NCBI GenBank assembly: GCA_003342895.1
Contig: PTFA01000337.1
Location: 124,001-188,000 of the forward strand
DNA from: Casuarius casuarius
Taxonomy: Eukaryota > Chordata > Aves > Casuariiformes > Casuariidae
Direction of reading: 5' to 3'
DNA length: 64,000 nucleotides
In this document: positions 52,207 to 64,000 of the stretch, in pieces
Layout: each line of letters opens with the position of its first letter
Numbering within the stretch: position 1 is the stretch's first letter
Notes under the pieces: generated by a model
What the model was told of the DNA's origin: nothing
The model's input: the letters and a program-made list of their open reading frames with translations, nothing else
Databases searched by the model: none
Made by a program: the position numbers and the translations under genes

Positions 52207-52769
52207 TAGGTGTAACAGAAAACCTCATGCTTCCTAGGCTGAGACTAGGCTGAGCCTGATCACCTACTTGCTGTGAAGGTTGTACAGTTCTGGCTGCAAC
52301 TGCATACTTCTGTAATGTATTATTTCTGGTGCTGCATTACCTTCCTCCTCCTCCCCAGTGATTTTTTACTGGGAATATTGATTTAGCATGAACTGAATAG
52401 CAGGATTCGGGCTAAGGAGAATCTTTTTGCAAAAGCCATTCAGAGACATTACTGGGTTTTCGTTGTGTCGCCTGCTGTGTAGTTTTTCCATGGGACTCGT
52501 TTGAAAATACAGTGTTCAAGTTTGCATAGAGTAAAAGCTTTTTGAAAACTCATATGCTGGTCTTTACTTATAGTTATTAACAACTATTTATCTGGATGTT
52601 GAGAGATATGGAGATGAAATTAGCTTATCCTGATAACGTGGTAAAGTTGTTCGTATAGTAACTGGTTCGGCCAAGGAAATCACTGACTCCAGCTCTGCAC
52701 AAGAAGAACTGTGCCAGGCAAAGAACTACTAGTGAGTGCTTCATTCATNGATGGAGGTTGTATTGGCAT

Positions 52770-52870
52770 GGCTGTACTTTCACCAGTGTAAACTAAATGG
52801 GAAGATAAACCTAATCCACTGTAATTACACTGGGTAAACTACTGTGGATTCCAATTCTGTTTTCATTGAC
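52770..52870. repeat. possible ancient palindromic repeat remnant
   Basis: CCAGTGTAA (52783-52791) and its perfect inverse TTACACTGG (52825-52833) flank 33 bases, followed by CATTGACTTGAAACAGG. This combination of 'caccagtgtaaa', 'ttacactgg' and 'attgacttcaat' recalls an old dispersed sauropsid repeat that I cannot name with certainty. Confidence 0.35.
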
Positions 52871-55800
52871 TTGAAACAGGCTTTGGTTAAAAAAACAGAG
52901 TAAGTGTGACTTGAGATATGCATTGGATTGGTAACTGGTTCAGAAATGAGTTGTTACAAACCTTCATATATAGAGTAGCAAAAGCAACTCCTGTCTTTCA
53001 GGAAGGAGCAAATGTCTCATGACATGACCTATCTTCTAGTGCTCCCTCTGCCCCACCAGTGCAGTTATGGCAGGACTAAAATCATCCTGCCTTGACTTCA
53101 GCAACAGAGCCTCAATGACCCGAGTGAGAGGCAGCGTGCCACCACTGTGTGAGGGACCAGTGCACTGTCCTAACGGAGCTGCCACTGCTTTGGCCATGTA
53201 ACGAGCCAGAAGGGCTGGATTTGTCATTGCACTTTGCACAGCAATGGGGTGAGGGAAGGCTTTAGAGGTGTGGCCAGGAGAGCAGGGACAGCACTGGGGT
53301 GGGAAGTAGTGTCAGAAGGATGGCTAGAAAAGATATCAAGACATGGGAACATTTACTGCATGTGAGCTGGTTATAGACATGCTCTAAAACATCCTTAACT
53401 GTTGACAAGGAAGGGATCCTGAAAGCACTGTCAGTTTATAATGCTGTGTTCCTCTGCAGCGGGTACATACTGATGTATGTATGCATTGACACATGCTACT
53501 AAAAGCCCCCATTTTCTCTCCTGATATTCATTCTGAGAAGAGAATTGCTTCAAGTCTTTGAGGGTGGGCTTGCTCGTGTCTACCAGCATGGATGTGAGGC
53601 AAGTCTAGACTTGTGACTGGATTCAAGCCTGCCTTGGAAATGCTCTGTAGAAATAGGCCTCCTGCAGCATGAGGCTCTTTTCTAGAGGTTACCCTTCTCT
53701 CAGTTCAGTGACGTGTATCTCGAGAGCTGTAACCTCCCAACTGAATCCACTTACAGGTCAGCCTGGTTTGTGGTTTTGTGGTTTGTGGTTTTGTGTCATT
53801 ATTTTTATTCCTTCCAAAAATTTATTATAGAAAGTATGTTTGCCCCTTTTTTTGATCCTCTACGTATGCCCTGTCTCTCTTCTTGCATTCATGTAGGATT
53901 TGGGCCTTATGAAAATTGATGAAGCTTTTCTTGAGTTATAGGTCAGTATAAAACTACCCCTGGTTGTGGTATTACTTAGGAGCTGGTCTGTAGTTCAGGT
54001 TGTAATCAGACCTTCTTCTCCATGATCCCTATAATTCAAATCAGGAAGAATATTTTCAGATGGAGAAGAAAATCTGTGACTACTTTGCAAGTAATAGTAT
54101 TTTCCACGTAGAGGTGAAAAAGTAGTGAAAGTAATAAGCTGTTAGTATTTTAAAGCCTGACCTTCTGAAAGGTGGCATATATTGGGGAGCTCAAAGGAGG
54201 GATTTTTATCTCCCCCCAGGTAAGATCCTATCACAGCGGGAGCTTCGAGGGGAGCAGCTTATGGCAGTAACAGTGCAGAAACGTGCAGGCGGGCAGCTCT
54301 GAGACAGTTTTATGTAGCTATCTTTGCTTGAAGGCAAAGAAGATTTTGATCTGTGAGACTGAATTTAGAGTATCNTAGTAAGTGTGCAGTGAAAGATGGT
54401 GAAGCAAAAGCATAATGTTAGAGTCTGCTGCTCAGCACGCTCATGTTTCTACATGGCTCTGATGTTAATATCTTCTCTGAAATAGCAATAACCATTTCAT
54501 AAAGCAGGAATGTTGCTGAAAGTGAATGAGGGAGAAAGCTGAAGAGAAAACGGAAGTGGCACTGCTGTGCACCAGGTTTTATGTGCCCGACCCTTCAGCC
54601 TTTCACTTGCATCTCTTCGGTTTTTCTTCTCTTTGATAGGCAGCAGGTATGAAGTGGTGCCGCTTGGCTGGTACTTCAGAATCTGCTTGATCTGTTGCAA
54701 AGTCTCATTTCTTGATAGCAGAGGTTTTGTTCATCATGTATCCTGGTCACCTCCGAAGTTTTACTGAGCAATGGAGTATTTCCACAGGCAACTCTGTGCA
54801 GTGAAGACAAATCATACCATTTCTGCCTCCTGCATTTTAACTTCTCCCTATGAGAACTTTGCAATTGCAATTCCTATTTCAAAGAGTTTCTTAACATTTT
54901 TATAATATAAGATGTCAAAGGTCCATTTTGCCTATTGTAAGAAATCTACCGTACTGGAATTAGTGACTGAGTTTTGAATATGGAGTTGATACACTGAAAA
55001 AACTCACTTGCAGTTTCCAATATATTTAGATTTAAAACCAGTAAAGATGTAATTATGGGATAAAAATTGGCGATGTTTGCAGCCTAGGAATTATGTTTCA
55101 GACTTTGGAAGAAAAATGGTTTGGCTTATTTTTTTCCACTTTCAAGAACGCTATTATTTGCTGACTTAATGGTTTCAGATACTGTTAAATGAAAAAAATA
55201 TTTCTGGAGTAAGTGTATTTTGCAGGTGCTTTGTCCTGAGGTGTCTCTCGGAATTTTACAATTTGACTCTTTGTGAAAGCAGCAGGTCACAAACCTTCAT
55301 AAAGTGGCTTCCAGACAGCCAAGACTGGTGCTTAAGTGGGCAGCTGTGGTTGCGGGTGCGTGGGTGTACAGCTGCCCTCTCTTGGATGTCACCCAGGCTG
55401 TCCAGCTCAGCTTTTTGCCTTGCCTGCTGGTGGCTGCAGTAGGTGACAGCATGCAGTGATTTCCTTGAAAAAATGAAGGGTTGTATTTCTCGCAAAGCCA
55501 AAGAAAAAGGATTCAGCTTCTACAGTCCCAGGGACAAAGGACTCGACATGTTGCATGCGTGCAGCCCAGTCTTAACTGAAGAACTAACCGGACTTAATCA
55601 CCAGAGCTGGCGCTTGCTGGGCACCCAGACCAGCACGCAGCCTGGGGAGGTGGCTCTCAGCAGGAGCCCGGGGCCTTTCAGGTGGTGGCAAGGGAGAACG
55701 TTACATAGCAAGTGGGTGGAGTAATCTAGTATCAAAGGTGAAGTTGCTTTAAATAATTCAGTCAGCACAGAAGTATCGTTGGCCCCCAAATTACAATAAT

Positions 55801-57040
55801 CAATAAACGTCCTTACCATTTCTTAGACATTTAGGGCACACATGTGAGTCAAGTCTGAGTCATTTCTGTGGTGGTTCCAGTTAAAAGGAAACTCTCTGCT
55901 CTTTCTCTTTCCCCTTTTTCAAATGAGAAGTCACAGCCCTTGTGTTCTGAGCTGAGCTAACCTTCCTCCACCTCGCTTAAAGGCCGAGCTCAACTGTGCT
56001 TGCTCTTCAAGGAACAAAGTTGCGCGTGCCTGGTGAGATGCCTACAACACTGAAATGGGGTGAGAATTCCATCTCTAGAGCCCACTGGTGGTTTTCCTTT
56101 GATTCCAGAACGATCAGGATCCCAGTCCTGGTGCAGACAAGGCAGCTTTGATTTTATTTTGATTAATAGTCATCTCAACTGTCTCTGTCTAAACAAAATT
56201 GCCACTCAGTAGTCTGCTCCGAGGTTTCAGCACATGTAACTGCTACGGGGTAGTTTTCCTGAACAGATACTAACTCCTGAGGTAGCTGAGGTGCCAGCTG
56301 TTCCTTACCACTGTGTGTGTTTTGTAGCGATTCCTGAGAATAACTGGAAAAATTAAATGCTTGACTGTCCCTGAGGAATGGGAAGACTGATTGGCCATAT
56401 ACGTATATGAAATCACCCAAGTAAATAACGTTTTTTAAGACAGCCTATGGTTTTAATGGCAAGATTGCTTTTCTGCCTCCTTTGAGGAGGAGATCAATTA
56501 CTTTTCTGCCCAAAGCTTTTTTCACCAAATTTTTCTCACTAGAAATTTGTATTTCAAATAATAAAAAATATTTTTTCATGTTTTTGTCATGAAAATGTAT
56601 TTTTTTTTAATTAAAATGTGAAATTTTCTGCATTTTCAGTTCTGACTTACAGTCAAATACATTAGTTCTTTAATTTCTTAGATGCATCTCTTTTTTTCTC
56701 TCCACCTCTTTTCAATTACATAAAACTCTTTTTATGGAATTTTCCGTATGCCAGGTAAGATGTTCTTTCTTGCCTACATATTTTCATTGCAGTAATATAC
56801 AGAAGCGCTGGATTGCCAAGCCGCTCTGCACGTGTATGTCATGATACGCTACCTGTCCCAGAGGTATTTCTATTTAAGACAGTACGCAACTGGCAAACGG
56901 AACGAGTGTGTGGAGGGAGGAGGGATGCGAAAGCTGTCGATGGTGAGAAAAACACAAACGGGCTGTTATTTCCAAGAGTGATTGGAAATAGAAGCTCATT
57001 CATCTTTAGAAAATGAGTAAATATGCATTTTGGCACTCTA
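52871..57040. other. intergenic, no gene seen
   Basis: Mixed composition, with GC-richer segments near 53040-53300 and 55310-55720. It contains a 15-bp direct repeat at about 53764-53793. Open frames up to about 129 codons are scattered over both strands with no recognisable product. No transposon recognised. Confidence 0.5.
53764..53793 (+). repeat. short tandem repeat, period 15 bp
   Basis: TGGTTTGTGGTTTTG is present twice in direct succession, then decays into TGTCATT. It is a simple two-copy duplication in GT-rich sequence. Confidence 0.85.
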
Positions 57041-57044
57041 CCTG

Positions 57045-57265
57045 GCTGGAAATGGCTGACGATGACCTGTAGCGCATCTTGCCTTCGCTCCTCTGCTCGC
57101 AGGCTGTGTGCCGATGGTGCAGGCGGCTGTGACGGCTCCGGGTGACGCTGGGAGGCTGCCGTCAACCAGCTGCAGCTCTCGGCCCCGCGTGGCAGCAGTC
57201 GCAGGGGGAGATACCTGCTTCGAGGCACGCTGGGTGGTGCCTGGAAGAAGATGTCTTTTTCCCTT
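57045..57265. other. small CpG-rich patch
   Basis: CpG is frequent (GGCGGCTGTGACGGCTCCGG, CTCGGCCCCGCGTGG and neighbours), in contrast to AT-rich DNA on both sides. Overlapping open frames on both strands (81-129 codons) reflect composition and match nothing I know. It could be a small CpG island or regulatory element. A first exon of an unseen transcript cannot be excluded. Confidence 0.4.
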
Positions 57266-60200
57266 GCCTTTGCTCCAATTCACTAGTGGAGAGACTGGAA
57301 GGAGATTTTATAGATTCACAGGACTAACACTAGTCAACACTGGTGTGGAGCAAAAGATGGAAGCAATTTCTGAGAAGTTCTATGTACAATGTAATTTATA
57401 CAAAAGTCTTTCTTATTTGAAAACTTTCAGTAATAAAATATAAGTGCTCCAATTCAGCAGTGATTAGATTGATGTATTTCAGCACTTCCTACTGCATTAA
57501 CAATTTCTAGTCATCTATATATTGTCTATGTCAGTAACTTCCTGGGGCCAAACCAAAGTATTAGAACAGTTTTGGGTTTTCTTCAACTCATTAAACAGGA
57601 AAGAGAGGCAGAAGAAGTGCTAATCAAAGATGAAGGTTTTACGTGTATTTCTCATTCACTTGATGTAAAGTGAATTCTTCACAGTGTAACTGGAATGTCT
57701 TTGAACATATTCTAGAATGGTTGTACCTGGCTTTGAGATGAAAATAGTGCATTTTGAAATAATATACAATTAACTTGCTGCTAACTTTACATATAGCCTT
57801 TAGTCAGAGATGTATGTCATTTCTATTTTACAGCTGTCAAGACACACTTTAAAAAAATCGAAGCCCTATTCACCAGATGTTACTTAGTCCGGTGTGGTCT
57901 ACCTTGGACCCATTCCAAGCTTGCCTGCATATAATTTTCAAGTCCCAACAGCCCTGCAGTGCTAGGAGATAAAAACTGCCCATAACTATACCCTTTCATA
58001 TTACTCAGAGCTCAGTTTAATTATCTGAAACACTACCAGATAAATAGTTCAATCAGAAGAATTCCACCTTAACATTAACTACTACCACATCAGTTTTTTT
58101 CTAATTTGACACAGGTTTTAGATTACTAGTTCTAAAGTCTGCAAAGTTACAATCAATGATTAATATAACTAGCTAGAAAACGTATTTTTTTTAAATTGTG
58201 AATAATGCGGTGTGTTTATAAGGCCTTTGTAACTTACTGAGTAAATCACTCCATGAATTTATGTGATTTAGCTTTATGTATGGATGGGTGGGGTATGTGT
58301 GTATGACTTGGTCCTGATATTTTTAAATTTCATGTCTATAAGTTTAAATAGGTTCACCTGCAGTAATCGTATGATTTGCAGAGCTGCTAAGCAACCCATA
58401 ATTCCCATGGTTGCCTCTCAAGAAAGCACCTAAGCACAGTATTTTCGTCAGCAGGGGTTAAACATTTGCTTAGAGTTGGGTCCATGCATAGGTACTTCCC
58501 TGAAGAAGGATATTCTTCTGAATTCATGTCACTAATTCAAAGATGGATTTAAATCAGTGTATTCAGTGCCTCCAAAAGTCTCTTTCAGAGACCCTGTTCT
58601 GAAGGAGGGCCTAGCTCTGAAGAAGTATTCAGGTTTTCTAGCTCTCCTTGAATGGCTTTGTGGACCTGAGCTCTTACCCTGAAAGCACATGAATTAGAAA
58701 TACTATAAAGTTGAAAGCCCCCCTTTCTTTAGCCAATATTTTCAATGTGTCCATCACTTTCTCGTATTACAACAGTATTTTAAAATAAAATTTATTATTA
58801 GAAAAGCAGCTTAATAGTTTGGTTATTTTATAGCCATTGCTGATTTTCTTCCTGATGTCCTTTATTAGTATATGAGTTTTCTGTATATAATAGCTATGAT
58901 AAATGTCTCACTTGTCTTTGAAGTTTTGTATTTGTTACGTAACTGTTCCTTTAGTTTTGGAGGAGAAGTTGTCCAGAGAAACAGGAGACTGAGAAAAATA
59001 CTAGTGAGCATTTGTACCAAGTGATGACTGTAGCTCAATGTGTAATCAGTGGACTTAGAAACCACTTGGTTATGGTTTCATTTTATTAGGGAATAGAAAC
59101 AAGATTAGGACTCATGTGAAAAATCAGAACTAATTAACAAGTTTGATATGGGATATTAAATAGCAACCACATTCCTTTTATGGGCAATCTACAGGTTGAT
59201 TGTTATTTCCCTGAATGATCCATTAAATTTCAAATGGTGGTACTGAGGGATAAACCTGCATCTGATAAAAGTGTTTAATGGAGGAAATACCTATTTCTGG
59301 CTCATCCTATGACAAGCTGGTTTTCTTTGCTAAGATATTTTTAGTAGAAATAACAATGCTAATAAGAAATATTTCCAGCTACTGTATTCTTTTAACTTTG
59401 GTTAATTAGACCCCTTGCTGCACATGTTTTTTCTTTTTGAGTTAGATTGTCTTCTGTTTCACCTTTTTGGTTTGTGATCTCTGTGAATCTGCTCAGAGCT
59501 ACAAAGAGTATTACAGATTTTGCCCCTTTTTGCTTTGCATTTTAAGAGTACCTTCATTTGCAACACTCTCTTCGTCCTGGTGCACAAGCACATTTACCTC
59601 TGAAAGCTCCCTGTGCCACTTTCTCAGGGCTCCATCTGAGCTCCTGCTAAAACTGAAAGCTTTGGGGGAAATAAATCTAAGATGTCTGTGACTTAAAGCC
59701 CAGTGCTGTAAGTTTAAGATGTTTGCATAATATCACATCACCAAAATGGAACAGATAAAGATGAAGTGTAAAGTATATGTAACGTGGTTTGCAGTTAAAT
59801 GCAGTAATTGGAGAATGCAGGCAGCAGATCGGGGAAGGCGATAAGGTAAGCAAAAGCTTCTTGGGAAAGGTAAACTATCTGAAGAGCTGACAGTGATATG
59901 CACTGACTGGAAGGAACCCAAAATTGTTTTAGCCTTTAAGCATCCAACAGACATTGGAGTAATTGAGTAATCATACACTCTAGGTCCAGTATTCCTGTCA
60001 CTGATACCCAATGCATCTCAGTTATTGGTGTAATTTAAATCTGATAGCCACATAATGGACCGAATTCTCTTCTCTACTTTTCCTAAGTTGGCCTATTGGA
60101 TTCAATGTGAAGAATGTTCACATAAGTGTGGTGAGCAGAGTTGGTATCATAAAGGCTTATTTTCTCTCTCAAAAATGGTATCTCTGCTGTATTTTATATT

Positions 60201-60597
60201 TAAGACAGAATATTCATTCTGAAAGAAAATAACCTGAAGCCCTATAGGGTAGTTTAAACTTACAAAAAGATGTAAGCCTTTCAGGTTCTTTCAGTGTTTA
60301 GGCAGTTTTCCTTAACATTTACGCCAAAAAATTGTNCCCGAGTCTCTCACTTTTGGTGCCAGGGCTTTAAAAGTGTGTCAGATTCTGCATCGTAGAAGAT
60401 GACGCCTGCCCCTACGCATTTCTCAGAACGACAGCTTCTACCTTTCAAGGGTCATTTGGGTCAGAAATTTTCATTAAAAAATATTTGAGTACAAGCCACA
60501 TACCTTGTCTGTTTATTCAATCTTAATATTCAACGAAACATTTCAAAATTGCTAAGCAGCCAGATCAGAGTAAGGTCATTGGAGCACGGGAACATCT
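57266..60597. other. intergenic, no feature recognised
   Basis: AT-rich non-coding sequence. I looked on both strands for exon-like protein stretches, transposon ends and RNA genes and saw nothing supportable. Confidence 0.6.
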
Positions 60598-60690
60598 TTT
60601 TGTTCTGCTTTTATATATAGCACCTCATACAGCTGAGGCTCAGGGTGCATAGGCTGCACTGCAATGCAGATAATAAATACTAATAATCAG
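60598..60690 (+). repeat. possible MIR/CORE-SINE-like remnant
   Basis: TGCTTTTATATATAGCACCTCATACAG resembles, in its first half, the 'gcatttatatagcgcctttcat' end of the amniote MIR-like family, with some matching sequence following. Very weak. Confidence 0.25.
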
Positions 60691-63600
60691 GAGAGCTTCA
60701 AGGTGTGACTTTGGCAATGGGCGTACAGCTTCATAAAAGAATCTGGCCCTAATTTTCTCTGTAAAACAGGGCCAGTGTGCTTGTTTGCGTCTCCCCAGTG
60801 CTAGGAAGATTGGTTAATGCGTACGGAGTGCTATATAGCAGCTAAAATTGATGTGACTGGCCCCACAACCGGCACTGGTCAGAAAGCCAGGCCCACAGCT
60901 TAATTCAGAAAATTACCACTTAAAGAATTTTTGTGACTGGTAGCAAATATGCAGTGGGGAAGGCTTTTGGTAGTTAGATGTTATATGAGTTAGTTAAGGC
61001 TGGGGTTTGACTGGAGGGTTCTTTTGCTAACTTTCCCCTCTACTCGTTTCCCACTGTCTCTACCCCCAGTAACTGGGATTTTTTCAAGTTCGGTCTAGTA
61101 AAGTAGCAGTAGTCTAGCAAACTAAATTAGTCTTGACTTTGTCTGGTAAACTAAGAAGACATGGTACAACGGGGCAATCAGTCATACTGTTTAGCTGGTA
61201 CCAGACTTTCAGGCACGGTTTGGGCTGGGACAACTAGCTTTTCTCCAGACAGCGCGTGGAAGAGCTTCCCCGGCTGTTCGGGGAATGGGGCTGGCGAGGG
61301 ACTCTCTGAATCGCCAGCATGGACGAGGCCCCAGGAGGAGGGAGAGGGAGGCTGTAGTTGTATGGACATGAACCACGCTGTGCAAAGGCAGAAAACAGTC
61401 TGGCCCGTTTTATTTACTGAAATAGACACAGCCATGTGTGTCTGCTAAAGGGTGGACAAAAAGTTATTCTCCAGTTGTAAGCTGGTTGTGTTCGCTCAAG
61501 CTCCATATAATAACCAAAATATCTTGTTCCCTTTATACTAGAAAAAATGGTCTACCAGTCTCCCAGCTTCTTCTAACCCTTCCCTTCACCCTCATTATTG
61601 CAGGTAGCACCTCATATCTGTCACTCCACATAAAACTACAAATCCTCTACTTGCATCTCTTTCAAGGTTTTCACACCTGGAAAAGGGAGTGAGGGTGTGG
61701 GGAGAAAGAGGGGTTCAAGTCTGCCTAGTGTCTCTAAGATGTGGCCTTTCCTACCTACGCCCACAGCTAGAGCTCTCCTTGTGGCTTTCAATGGCTCGTG
61801 TCTTGATTTCTCCTACACGCTTCTTCTAGTTTTGGTCTAATTTTAGTCTTTTTTCCTAGTTTTTCTAGTTTCTAGAAAAAAGCAGTCCTGCCCTGCTCGC
61901 TGCCATTGATCATATTGCTGCATAGCTCCTTTTTCTGCCTTGTTCCTTTGACCACGACACTCCTCTTTGTAATCCTTCTCTGGCTCCCCTCGTCACTTCA
62001 GACATCAGCTCCTTTGTCTCAGTTATTAAAACCTCGCAAAGATTTATCTTCATCTTGCCTATCATTCAGCACGAAGGGATTGACTCCAGCTTCCGTTAAC
62101 ACTTTTTAGATTTCCAAACAGAAGTTGTCACGCTTCCTCCCTTACTGTCCCACCGGCCTGGGAGGAGCCCCTGCCCATATCCACATTCCTCGTGTCATAC
62201 CGAAACCTTTGCTTTACCTGCTGCCTAGGGAAAACTAGACAAATACGAAGCACTGAGACCACTGCTTGTCGTTGACTACTGCTAACTCGTTATTTGTTTA
62301 TACCATCTGGCATATNTATATCTATCTGTTGTCTTTTGTTAAGTTTGATTGAAAAGCTGAGGTTCCCAAATGTGTTTCAGCTCCTTACACCTCTGATTTT
62401 TAATAGGACCTACGTATTTCAATATTTCTTGTGAATTTGCGTTTAAATTCTTCTGAGGGATGGAACATATTTTTGTTTGAAACAAGACTCTGATCTAGGA
62501 GTAAGACTCTTAGGTGTTGCTGTAATACAAATTGTTTTTAAAAAATAATGGCACTTGGAAAAATGCCTGAGACTACTTCTTTCTGCAAGAGATATGCCCT
62601 ATCTTCTGCTGCCTCACAGTGTTGGTCTTTTTTCATACATACTCTTACACTTTTATTGGTCTGCCCTATTTAAAGTTCCTGACTACTATTTTTGATTACA
62701 AAGCAAGTGTTGCTCCCAGCAATTTCCTAAAATGTATTTTGTAAGTCGAAGAAAGTCAGAACAGAATCTGGTTCAAGGATATACCTGAGAGGAAAAGGTA
62801 CGTATTTGTCCCTATTTAATTCTAAATGCTACTAGGAAAAAAAAAAAAAACCAAAAACNAGGTTGTTTCTAAAAGTTTCTTTTAGAAAAAAGGTCACTTA
62901 AAAAAAAATAAAACAAGTGATTTTATGGCAAAAGGTTTTCTTGCTGCTTTCTTCCTTTTACAAAAGCACAATTAATTTCTTCAGTGCTACTAATGAAACA
63001 CAAATCATACAATATGTATGATTTTATTCTAAAAATGGATTCAGCTGCCTTAGAGATTTGTGAATGTAGGAATAATATATGAGCTCGTCTTTCCCNGTGC
63101 CCCATAAAGGTTAGAGTTTTCCACTGAGAGATGTCAGCTAAGGTGATTATTCTGTAAGCAGACTACGCCTTGGGATTTCACCACAGATCTCAAATGTATT
63201 TAGTAAGACTAATTAGCTCACTTTAAACAGGAATCTGCTATTTTGTTAAAAGAAGAGCACATTTATATTCTTTATAGTATTTCTATAGGACTGGTTCAAT
63301 GTAATTAAATGGAAAAACAATGTAATAAATTCTTGGAAACAATCCCCTATAAATATTGGTTTATCATTTGGCATTCTCCTCTCATTTCCACCGGATACCA
63401 GTGGGATTTGTATATCCGCTTCCTTTATGTTTCTAATTAAGAAACCACGTCAGATTTGTGGAAAACCTACACAATCTGTCACTTTGACTGCTGAGGAATG
63501 GGCATGCTTCCCTGACCCCTATCCCCATCAATCTGAATAGATCCAATTTCATTGATTTATATTGAATAGAGTTTCATTGGTGGCTACTGCATAAATCTGT

Positions 63601-64000
63601 GATGACTTTCACATTTTGTACCTAAACAATGATCGGCTGGAATGTGTGTGTTTAAAAGTGACCTTCCTCCAATTTTTGAACTTTGGCTTATAACAGGGGA
63701 AAAAAAAGGTTTATTTGTTTCCATTCCCCAAAAGTCATAAGAGTTATTCGTGAATTTTGCAGGGTATTTGGGTCATTTAAACTCTATTTTTTTTCCTGAA
63801 ATCCAACATTTTATCATGCCTAAAATGCAAATTATTCAGAAAGCAGCTTTAACAAATGTGAGATGACTAATTAGGATTGGATTGCTGTTAACTTTTTAAA
63901 ATAATGTTTTCTTTGTAAAAACATATGTTTTGTGTGCCAGCACCATGCAACAGTAAAGCCAAGCTGAACTGCATTAAAAAATTAGGATAATTTGTTTGTT
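60691..64000. other. intergenic to window end, no gene seen
   Basis: It includes a moderately GC-rich segment at about 61180-61390 with chance open frames on both strands, a CT-rich stretch at about 61540-62200, and AT-rich sequence to the end. No coding gene, transposon or RNA gene recognised. The next gene on this chromosome must lie beyond the window. Confidence 0.6.

Noticed and set aside
40067..64000. TMEM74 or another neighbouring gene expected downstream of EMC2 by vertebrate gene order
   Set aside because: TMEM74 is a largely single-exon gene of about 300 codons, and no open frame of that length or with membrane segments exists here. It must lie beyond the window.

Overview
This is nuclear DNA from a vertebrate, most likely a bird or another sauropsid. 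A single split gene with canonical GT-AG introns fills the first 40 kb. The one clear transposon is a truncated CR1 LINE of the avian/reptilian kind, the older repeats look like MIR/CORE-SINE remnants, and no L1 or Alu-like sequence was seen. The DNA is AT-rich with long poly-T tracts. About 35 isolated single Ns are scattered through it, which suggests ambiguous consensus bases rather than assembly gaps. The exact species cannot be settled from the sequence.

The gene is EMC2 (formerly TTC35), encoding the cytosolic TPR scaffold subunit of the ER membrane protein complex. It runs on the plus strand. Ten coding exons are present: 2592-2705, 5647-5711, 10931-11016, 13840-13897, 26321-26406, 26570-26629, 29132-29213, 30365-30475, 33381-33485 and 39656-39742. 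Together they encode 283 residues, matching residues 15-297 of the 297-residue vertebrate protein. The exon for the first 14 residues and the promoter lie upstream of the window. The 3'UTR follows, with an AATAAA at 40036-40041.

Intron 3 holds the CR1 fragment (about 6850-7381). Intron 5 (12.4 kb) holds most of the recognisable ancient SINE remnants and a sequence that resembles a cryptic or 'poison' exon (18976-19055). Intron 10 ends anomalously: where the conserved last exon should begin, the sequence reads T26-ATG instead of an AG acceptor. This is either a base lost in the assembly beside the homopolymer, a rare TG 3' splice site, or a real splice-site change. A shifted donor/acceptor pair four bases into the intron would restore the frame.

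From about 40.1 kb to the end I find no protein-coding gene. This 24 kb is intergenic DNA downstream of EMC2. It contains a few CpG-denser patches (about 44.3-44.7, 48.6-49.1 and 57.05-57.26 kb), short tandem duplications, a CG-rich set of mutually exclusive hairpins near 47.8 kb and weak ancient-repeat remnants. I found no CRISPR array, operon, tRNA, rRNA or novel multi-gene system. The splice-site anomaly is the observation most worth checking.
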